This document shows, piece by piece, positions 1 through 4,357 of a stretch of DNA of 7,305 nt; positions within the stretch are counted from its first letter, which is position 1, and every line of letters begins with the position of its first letter. Source of the stretch: Desulfuromonadales bacterium (GTDB lineage: Bacteria > Desulfobacterota > Desulfuromonadia > Desulfuromonadales > BM103); the NCBI GenBank assembly GCA_030630015.1, contig DAOVNV010000125.1:1-7305 (forward strand), given 5' to 3'. The notes under the pieces were generated by a model. It saw nothing but the letters and a program-made list of their open reading frames with translations. It ran no database searches and was not told the DNA's origin. Both the position numbers and the translations under genes were made by a program.

Positions 1-56
1 GAACTTGGCAAGTTGTCGGAACCTGATTTCAACCACAGATTCTGCTGACGAGCCTT

Positions 57-102
57 TTATGTAAACTTTGGGATTGAAATTCAAATCCCAAAGTTTACAT
101 AA
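57..102. repeat. 19-bp perfect inverted repeat containing two opposed XerD half-sites
   Basis: The arms 57-75 and 84-102 are perfect reverse complements over 19 bp, with 8 bases between them. The middle (74-84, TTGAAATTCAA) is itself palindromic with its centre shifted by half a base, so the whole 46 bp can form a nearly continuous hairpin or cruciform. The outer 11 bases of each arm are TTATGTAAACT: on the plus strand at 57-67 and on the minus strand at 92-102, where they are the XerD arm of the dif-like site. The left copy has no XerC-like arm at the expected distance (40-50) and no dif-like central hexamer (51-56 is AGCCTT). There is no T tract, so it is not a standard intrinsic terminator. 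Its function is unknown; it may be a scar of a Xer-dependent element or part of the local dif architecture. Confidence 0.95.
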
Positions 103-119
103 TATATATTATGCGACGT
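92..119 (-). other. dif-like XerC/XerD chromosome dimer resolution site
   Basis: Read on the minus strand from 119 to 92 the site is ACGTCGCATAA (XerC arm, 119-109), then TATATA (central hexamer, 108-103), then TTATGTAAACT (XerD arm, 102-92). From memory, B. subtilis dif has the same central hexamer and the same XerD arm, 17 of 17 bases. The XerC arm shares the seven bases CGCATAA with E. coli dif (GGTGCGCATAA). The inner 16 bp (98-113) are a perfect palindrome, as is common around dif cores. Such sites are where tyrosine recombinases XerC and XerD, activated by the translocase FtsK, resolve chromosome dimers at the terminus. All genes to the right read toward this site, which fits a terminus position. 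It could instead be the attachment site or scar of an element that uses Xer recombinases. Confidence 0.85.
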
Positions 120-179
120 TGTGTATATGGTGATCAGTATTTTGCAGTTTTACCAAGAAGTCTCCCCTGCCGAAAAGAT

Positions 180-212
180 AAAAAAAGGAGAAGATCATTT
201 CTGATCTTCTCC
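180..212 (-). terminator. Strong intrinsic terminator after the tRNA-Pro remnant
   Basis: On the minus strand an 11-bp perfect stem GGAGAAGATCA / TGATCTTCTCC (212-202 and 197-187) encloses a GAAA tetraloop (201-198) and is followed directly by seven T residues (186-180). This is a textbook Rho-independent terminator. It lies 14 bp past the CCA end of the decayed tRNA-Pro copy, which suggests it was that gene's own terminator. Confidence 0.9.
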
Positions 213-226
213 ATCTTCCGTTGTAA

Positions 227-279
227 TGGTCGGGGCGAGAACATTCGAACTTCCGCCCCCCCCCTGCACCCCATGCATG
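227..279 (-). pseudogene. Degenerate 3' half of a tRNA-Pro(GGG) gene
   Basis: The minus strand reads an anticodon arm with loop ATGGGGT (274-268, anticodon GGG at 272-270), a variable region, a T arm with loop TTCGAAT, the acceptor 3' strand CGCCCCG (237-231), the discriminator A (230) and CCA (229-227). Layout and sequence resemble the E. coli proL type. There is no 5' acceptor strand, D arm or anticodon 5' extension upstream. The anticodon stem has an A-G mismatch, the T stem has a G-G mismatch next to the loop (GGAAG against GTTCT), and the variable region is expanded by a run of nine G (264-256). It differs from the intact tRNA-Pro at 388-464, whose acceptor strand is CATCCCG, so it is not a simple copy of that gene. 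It may be the remnant of a deleted tandem tRNA gene or an old integration-site half. Confidence 0.75.
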
Positions 280-352
280 CTGTTAAATATGGGAATCAAT
301 GTTCATGATGGTCATGTCAAGATTCTTGTCGACTTCTGTGAGCATAAACATG

Positions 353-381
353 AAAAAGGCGACCCTTCAAGGTCGCCTTTT
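353..381 (-). terminator. Intrinsic terminator of tRNA-Pro, possibly bidirectional
   Basis: The arms 354-364 and 371-381 pair over 11 bp (core GGCGACC / GGTCGCC extended by A-T pairs) around a 6-nt loop. On the minus strand the stem runs into a TTTTT tract (357-353) and begins 7 nt after the CCA end of the tRNA at 388. On the plus strand the same hairpin is followed by TTTTCTATT, so weak termination from the left is also possible. Confidence 0.85.
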
Positions 382-387
382 CTATTA

Positions 388-464
388 TGGTCGGGATGAT
401 AGGATTTGAACCTACGGCCCCTTGACCCCCAGTCAAGTGCGCTACCAGACTGCGCCACATCCCG
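388..464 (-). tRNA. tRNA-Pro (anticodon GGG)
   Basis: A complete 77-nt cloverleaf is readable on the minus strand. The acceptor stem CGGGATG pairs perfectly with CATCCCG. The D stem is GCGC / GCGC. The anticodon stem CTTGA / TCAAG encloses loop CTGGGGG (432-426), which puts anticodon GGG at 430-428. The T stem GTAGG / CCTAT closes a TTCAAAT loop with one G-U pair. Discriminator A is followed by an encoded CCA at 390-388. It decodes CCC and CCU proline codons. It has its own near-consensus promoter (482-510) and terminator (353-381), so it is a monocistronic unit sitting between the paaK operon end and the terminus region. Confidence 0.97.
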
Positions 465-481
465 TCAAACAACGAATGCGA

Positions 482-510
482 ATTATGCTTTATTTGAAAT
501 GACTTGTCAA
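482..510 (-). promoter_or_regulatory. Sigma-70 promoter of tRNA-Pro
   Basis: On the minus strand a perfect -35 box TTGACA (510-505) is followed after exactly 17 bp by the -10 box CATAAT (487-482), five of six matches to consensus. The expected start is near 475, about 11 nt before the tRNA 5' end at 464. Strong, unregulated-looking promoters of this kind are usual for tRNA genes. Confidence 0.88.
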
Positions 511-519
511 GCGATTAAA

Positions 520-568
520 GGAGGAAGCTACAACTGATTTCTTATAGTTAAATCAGTATGTTACCTCC
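520..568 (-). terminator. Probable terminator of the ior-paaK operon
   Basis: Directly after the paaK stop codon at 569 the minus strand can fold a hairpin: an outer pair GGAGG / CCTCC (568-564 with 524-520), an unpaired or irregular segment, and an inner perfect 8-bp stem ACTGATTT / AAATCAGT (557-550 with 540-533) with a 9-nt loop. The downstream T tract is short (TTTAAT), so termination may be partial or the hairpin may protect the 3' end of the message. It ends just before the tRNA-Pro promoter. Confidence 0.5.
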
Positions 569-1885
569 CTATTTCTTCCTATTATCAATGACTCTCTGCG
601 CTTTACCTTCAGCACGGATTATTGCCGAAGGCTCAACAAGTTTAACCTTGGCATGCAACCCGATAGACACGGCCAATTTTTTCTCAACCATGTCGACAAA
701 AGAGCGTTGCTTCTTCATTTCATCAAAGAAAATGTTCTCGTTGACTTCCACCTGGACTTCCAGCGTATCCACTGTGCCTTCCCGATCCACGACCAGCTGG
801 TAGTGCGGCTCACAGCCTTCTACCTGGAACAGAACTTCCTCGATCTGGGTCGGGAAAACGTTGACGCCTTTGATAATCAGCATGTCGTCGCTGCGCCCCA
901 TCGTTTTCTCCATACGGACGAGCGTACGACCGCACTCACACGTATCGTAGTGCAGGCGTGTGATATCTCTTGTCCGGTAGCGAATCAAAGGGATGGCCTC
1001 CTGGACGATATTGGTCAGAACCAACTCGCCCTTCTCCCCCGGGGGTAAAACTTGCCCGGTCTCGGGATCGATGATTTCCGGTAGGAAGTGGTCTTCAAAA
1101 ATGTGCATCCCTTTTTTACACAAACATTCTCCGGCGACTCCTGGACCGACAATTTCTGAAAGGCCGTAATTGTCCGTCGCGATAATACCAAGACGTTCCT
1201 CAATCTCTCGCCTGAGTTCCTCGCTCCAGGGTTCTCCCCCAAACAGGCCGACCTTGAGGCTCAAACTGCGCGGATTTTCACCCATTTTTTCAATACGGTC
1301 AGCCAGAGTCAGCGCATAGGACGGCGTACAAACCAAGGCCGTTGCACCGTAATCCTTCAAAATCATGATCTGGCGCTCGGTGTTGCCCCCTGACATGGGA
1401 ATGACAGTTGCCCCGATCCTTTCCGCACCGTAATGAAGGCCGAAGGCGCCGGTAAACAGTCCGTATCCAAAGGCTATATGTACGATGTCGTCGGAGGTGA
1501 CGCCTGCCGCAGTCATGAAGCGAGCCACCAGATCAGACCAGTCATCCAGGTCTTTCCGAGAATAGCCGACTACCGTTGGCTTCCCGGTGGTTCCTGAAGA
1601 AGAGTGCACTCGAACAACGTCTTTCATCGGTACAGCGAACATGCCGTAAGGATAATTCAGGCGCAAATCTTCTTTGGTTGTGAATGGCAGGCCGGACAGG
1701 TCCTTGAGGGAGTGAATGTCATCAGGGTCGATACCTGCCTTGGCAAATTTCTCCTTGTAGCAAGGTACGTGGCTGACCCTTTTGAGGGTGTTGCGCAGTC
1801 GTTCAAGCTGCAGCCTTTCCAGGTCAGGTCGGTCAAGACATTCGTGTAGCGGGTCCCATACTTTGTGCGTAGCTTCAGAAGTCAC
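569..1885 (-). CDS. paaK: Phenylacetate-CoA ligase, copy 1 (AMP-forming)
   Basis: This 438-residue adenylate-forming enzyme activates an arylacetate (phenylacetate or a related acid such as indoleacetate) with ATP and CoA to the aryl-acetyl-CoA and AMP, in the cytoplasm. Visible motifs are the phosphate loop SSSGTTGKPT (95-104), NYGLSE (239-244), YRTRD (303-307), GRSDDMLIIKGVNVFP (330-345) and the C-terminal EGKAQRVIDNR with the likely catalytic Lys428. Length is normal for PaaK. Cysteines 254, 256, 316 and 318 lie in segments where PaaK relatives often carry Cys/His pairs and could bind a metal, which is inference. The start is GTG; an in-frame stop lies 18 nt upstream and no ATG is nearby. 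The AAGG ahead of it sits about 13 nt away, so translation initiation may be weak. It is the last gene of the operon, 47 nt after the ACT gene, and is paralogous to copy 2. The true aryl substrate cannot be read from the sequence. Confidence 0.93.
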   Translation of the reverse strand: MTSEATHKVWDPLHECLDRPDLERLQLERLRNTLKRVSHVPCYKEKFAKAGIDPDDIHSLKDLSGLPFTTKEDLRLNYPYGMFAVPMKDVVRVHSSSGTTGKPTVVGYSRKDLDDWSDLVARFMTAAGVTSDDIVHIAFGYGLFTGAFGLHYGAERIGATVIPMSGGNTERQIMILKDYGATALVCTPSYALTLADRIEKMGENPRSLSLKVGLFGGEPWSEELRREIEERLGIIATDNYGLSEIVGPGVAGECLCKKGMHIFEDHFLPEIIDPETGQVLPPGEKGELVLTNIVQEAIPLIRYRTRDITRLHYDTCECGRTLVRMEKTMGRSDDMLIIKGVNVFPTQIEEVLFQVEGCEPHYQLVVDREGTVDTLEVQVEVNENIFFDEMKKQRSFVDMVEKKLAVSIGLHAKVKLVEPSAIIRAEGKAQRVIDNRKK

Positions 1886-1932
1886 TTTAACTAATCTACC
1901 TTATATGTTGCGGCTAACCTGTTGATTGTGAA

Positions 1933-2364
1933 CTATATTCCGTAAATACGTTCGCCAGGGAGAACCGTGATGTTATTTTCCTGGAGAACCTTGATGGCCT
2001 GATCGACATCGTCAAATCTGAAAATAATCACCGCGTTTCCGGCGCTGCGTTCAACAAAAGCATACATGTATTCAACGTTGACACTGGCCTCATCAAGCAC
2101 CTTGAGAATCGAGGCCAGGCCGCCGGGGCGATCAGGAACCTCTACCGCAACCACCTCGGTTTTGCTGACCGTGAACCCACCCTCTTTCAGCGTCTTCTTG
2201 GCAAGGTCCGTCTTGTCGACGATCAGACGCAGGATACCGAAATCCGAGGTATCAGCCAACGACAGAGCCCTGATGTTGACCCCATTTTCCCCGAGCAAGC
2301 GGGAGACTTCGGCAAGACGACCGGACTTGTTCTCAATGAAAATAGATATTTGCGTGACTTTCAT
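1933..2364 (-). CDS. Tandem ACT-domain protein, likely amino-acid sensor
   Basis: The 143 residues form two ACT domains and nothing else. ACT1 spans about 3-66, with its ligand-loop region ENKSGRLAEVSRLL at 11-24 and VNIRALSL after it. ACT2 spans about 71-140, with the matching loop VPDRPGGLASILKVL at 76-90 and VNVEYMYAF after it. ACT domains usually bind amino acids at dimer interfaces and control an enzyme or regulator. Stand-alone double-ACT proteins of this type are typically found beside paaK and ior genes in anaerobes. It starts at ATG with AGAGGA 8 nt upstream, 17 nt after copy 2 of paaK, and is followed by copy 1, so it is sandwiched between the two ligases. A role in allosteric control of the ligases by an aromatic or branched amino acid is inference. 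There is no DNA-binding domain and no catalytic domain. Confidence 0.9.
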   Translation of the reverse strand: MKVTQISIFIENKSGRLAEVSRLLGENGVNIRALSLADTSDFGILRLIVDKTDLAKKTLKEGGFTVSKTEVVAVEVPDRPGGLASILKVLDEASVNVEYMYAFVERSAGNAVIIFRFDDVDQAIKVLQENNITVLPGERIYGI

Positions 2365-2381
2365 GGCACAATCCTCTTTGA

Positions 2382-3683
2382 TTATTTCGGGCGATTGTCA
2401 ATGACCCGCTTGGCTTTTCCTTCACTGCGGGCGATCGTCTTAGGCTCCACCAGGCGGATACGGCAGCTGATGCCGAGAATATCCTTGATGGAATCCTGAA
2501 TGGTGCGGGACAGTTTCTGCAGAACCTTGATCTCGTCGGAGAAGGCCTTTTCGTTGACCTCGACCTGAACCTCAAGCGTGTCGAGGTTTTCCTCACGGTC
2601 GACGATCAGCTGGTAATGGGGTTCAACCCCCTCGATATCCATCAGCACGCTTTCGATCTGCGACGGAAAGACGTTGACGCCGCGGATAATCAGCATGTCA
2701 TCCGACCGTCCGCTCATCCTCTGCAGGCGCCTGTGAGTACGCCCGCAAATACAGGGTTCAGCGATAATTCGCGTGATATCGCGGGTGCGATAGCGGATCA
2801 TCGGGATGCCTTCTTTGGTGATGGTGGTAATCACCAACTCACCCTGCTCACCAACAGGCAGGACTTCTCCCGTGTCAGGATCAATGATTTCAATGATAAA
2901 ATGGTCTTCCCAGATATGCAGACCGGCCTGTGCCTCGATACACTCAATGCCGACGCCCGGGCCAAGTATTTCCGAAAGGCCATAGATGTCAATCGCTTTG
3001 ATGCCGACCTTCTCCTGGATTTCATCGCGCATCTTTTCGGACCAGGGTTCAGCACCAAAGATGCCAACTCGCAGCTTGAGTGAGTGGATGTCTATACCCT
3101 CTTCAGCTGCAATTTCAGCGAGATAGAGACTGTATGAAGGGGTGCAGGTCAACACAGTGGAACCGAAATCCTGCATGATCATCAATTGCTTCTTTGAGTT
3201 GCCGCCGGACATCGGGATAACCGAAGCTCCGATTTTTTCTGCACCGTAATGAGCGCCAAGACCGCCTGTAAACAGGCCATAGCCATATGCGTTGTGAATG
3301 ACATCGCCGCGATGCGCTCCGGCCGCCGTAAACGAACGGGCCATCATTTCGGTCCAGTTGTCGATGTCACGACGAGTGTAACCAACCACGGTTGGCTTGC
3401 CGGTTGTGCCCGAGGAAGCATGAATCCGGACGATCTGGTCCAAGGGGGTGGCAAACAGGCCATAAGGATAATTGTCGCGCATGTCCTGTTTCAGTGTGAA
3501 AGGGATCCGCCGCAGATCGTCCAGGCTCTTGATCTGTTCCGGCATGACGCCAACTTTGTCGAACTGTTGCCTATAAAAAGGGACCGTCGCATAAACTTTT
3601 TCAAGTGTCTGCTGCAGACGCTTCAACTGGAGCGATTCAATCGCTTCACGCGGCAATGTCTCAAACTCGTCATTCCAGATCAT
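2382..3683 (-). CDS. paaK: Phenylacetate-CoA ligase, copy 2 (AMP-forming)
   Basis: This 433-residue PaaK-family enzyme forms aryl-acetyl-CoA from an arylacetate, ATP and CoA. Motifs in order: ASSGTTGKPT (89-98), IYGLSE (233-238), YRTRD (298-302), GRSDDMLIIRGVNVFP (325-340) and SEGKAKRVIDNR near the end, with likely catalytic Lys423. It keeps the CICGRT pair (Cys311, Cys313) and Cys248 but lacks the extra cysteine that copy 1 has at the second site. ATG start is supported by AAGGA about 8 nt upstream, a better ribosome site than that of copy 1. It follows iorB after 83 nt and precedes the ACT gene by 17 nt. It is clearly homologous to copy 1 along its whole length but has diverged most in the C-terminal lid region, so the two may differ in substrate. 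The exact substrate is not readable from sequence. Confidence 0.95.
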   Translation of the reverse strand: MIWNDEFETLPREAIESLQLKRLQQTLEKVYATVPFYRQQFDKVGVMPEQIKSLDDLRRIPFTLKQDMRDNYPYGLFATPLDQIVRIHASSGTTGKPTVVGYTRRDIDNWTEMMARSFTAAGAHRGDVIHNAYGYGLFTGGLGAHYGAEKIGASVIPMSGGNSKKQLMIMQDFGSTVLTCTPSYSLYLAEIAAEEGIDIHSLKLRVGIFGAEPWSEKMRDEIQEKVGIKAIDIYGLSEILGPGVGIECIEAQAGLHIWEDHFIIEIIDPDTGEVLPVGEQGELVITTITKEGIPMIRYRTRDITRIIAEPCICGRTHRRLQRMSGRSDDMLIIRGVNVFPSQIESVLMDIEGVEPHYQLIVDREENLDTLEVQVEVNEKAFSDEIKVLQKLSRTIQDSIKDILGISCRIRLVEPKTIARSEGKAKRVIDNRPK

Positions 3684-3730
3684 GGCTCTTTCCTTCAGTC
3701 ATATAAGCTAATCATCGTTTTCTCATCGCT

Positions 3731-3762
3731 CAGCCTGTCCGCCATAGCTTTAGCGACGGCTG
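3731..3762 (-). other. Intercistronic hairpin between iorB and paaK
   Basis: The 83-nt gap after iorB contains an interrupted stem: CAGCC-GTC-GC pairs with GC-GAC-GGCTG with one unpaired base on either side of the GAC block, closing a 10-nt loop (3743-3752). There is no T tract, so it is not a normal terminator. It could stabilise the upstream iorAB message or mark a processing point that gives different amounts of IorAB and PaaK. I see no promoter in the gap. The fold is by eye only. Confidence 0.35.
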
Positions 3763-3766
3763 GCAC

Positions 3767-4357
3767 TCAGCACTGAACTATCCCCCGGCCCAGTTCAAAA
3801 GCCTCAAGATTGACCTTGAGGAATTTCTCGGGAACCAGGGCCCGGATCGCATTCAGCCACTGCTCATGCGTAGGCGCAAGCAGATTCGAGAGAGCGCCGA
3901 GCAGCACGGTATTGACGGTACGCGAGTTGCCGGCCTGCTCTGCCAGACGCAGGCCGTCGACAACACGCACGTCGTCGATATGCTGCTGGAGTTTGGCCGG
4001 GATATCCTCTGGATATTCTTCCTTGCCAAGTGCAACCGACGGCGGCGCAATCCGCAGATTATTGACAACAACCGTACCGTTCGGATCGACCAGCGGCAGA
4101 TAACGGTAGGTTTCAAGCAGTTCGAAGCCGAACAGGACATCCGCCCCGCCCTCAGGAATGATCGCTGAATGGACTTTCTTGCCGAACCTGACGTGTGAGA
4201 CGACGCTGCCGCCACGTTGCGCCATACCGTGAACTTCAGCTTTTTTGACGTCATAGCCGGCCTGCATCAGAACTTCGGAAAGGATTTCGCTGGCCAGGAG
4301 CGTCCCCTGCCCGCCGACACCGGCCATGAGAATATTGGTCACTTTATCGTTAGTCAT
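3767..4357 (-). CDS. iorB: Indolepyruvate:ferredoxin oxidoreductase, beta subunit
   Basis: The 196-residue protein is the catalytic gamma-type domain partner of IorA, completing the complex that oxidises arylpyruvates (indolepyruvate, phenylpyruvate, hydroxyphenylpyruvate) with CoA and oxidised ferredoxin to arylacetyl-CoA and CO2, or runs the reverse. Visible are the glycine loop MAGVGGQGTLLASEIL (11-26), the family signature EVHGMAQRGGSVVSHVRFG (41-59), and NTVLLGALSNLL (149-160). Length fits the family. The open frame extends back to 4474, but I chose the ATG at 4357: it has GGAG 7 nt upstream, it places the glycine loop at the usual distance, and the upstream extension overlaps the ferredoxin domain of iorA with no family-like sequence. 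It overlaps iorA by 8 nt (ATGACTAA), indicating translational coupling and equal subunit output. Confidence 0.95.
   Translation of the reverse strand: MTNDKVTNILMAGVGGQGTLLASEILSEVLMQAGYDVKKAEVHGMAQRGGSVVSHVRFGKKVHSAIIPEGGADVLFGFELLETYRYLPLVDPNGTVVVNNLRIAPPSVALGKEEYPEDIPAKLQQHIDDVRVVDGLRLAEQAGNSRTVNTVLLGALSNLLAPTHEQWLNAIRALVPEKFLKVNLEAFELGRGIVQC

Larger units (their letters stand above)
1..387. other. Gene-free terminus-proximal region
   Basis: I see no supportable protein gene here. The stretch holds a small palindrome at 2-14 (AACTTG, G, CAAGTT), a long inverted repeat (57-102), a dif-like recombination site (92-119), a terminator (180-212), a decayed tRNA-Pro 3' half (227-279) and the terminator of the intact tRNA-Pro (353-381). 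The only sizeable open frame, 111-308 on the plus strand, starts inside the dif site and runs through the terminator and tRNA remnant, so it is not credible. Plus-strand frames open from base 1 end at 48 or 64 and could be the tail of a gene to the left, but they are too short to judge. Confidence 0.7.

Noticed and set aside
1..64. C-terminal end of a plus-strand gene entering from the left
   Set aside because: Two frames stay open from base 1 (stops at 48 and 64), but 15 to 20 residues are not enough to support either.
57..102. Inverted repeat read as an insertion sequence, MITE or terminator
   Set aside because: No target-site duplication or transposase is visible, no T tract follows the stem, and the outer arms coincide with the XerD arm of dif, which explains them better.
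111..308. 65-residue plus-strand open frame
   Set aside because: Begins inside the dif site and reads through a terminator and the tRNA remnant; composition is basic and low-quality, with no ribosome site or family resemblance.
281..320. Promoter for the tRNA remnant starting from TTGACA at 320-315
   Set aside because: A perfect -35-like hexamer is present, but no acceptable -10 box occurs at 16-18 bp; the nearest AT-rich candidate is about 25 bp away.
3249..3776. 175-residue plus-strand open frame opposite paaK copy 2
   Set aside because: Antisense shadow of a well-supported gene, without a ribosome site or recognisable domain.
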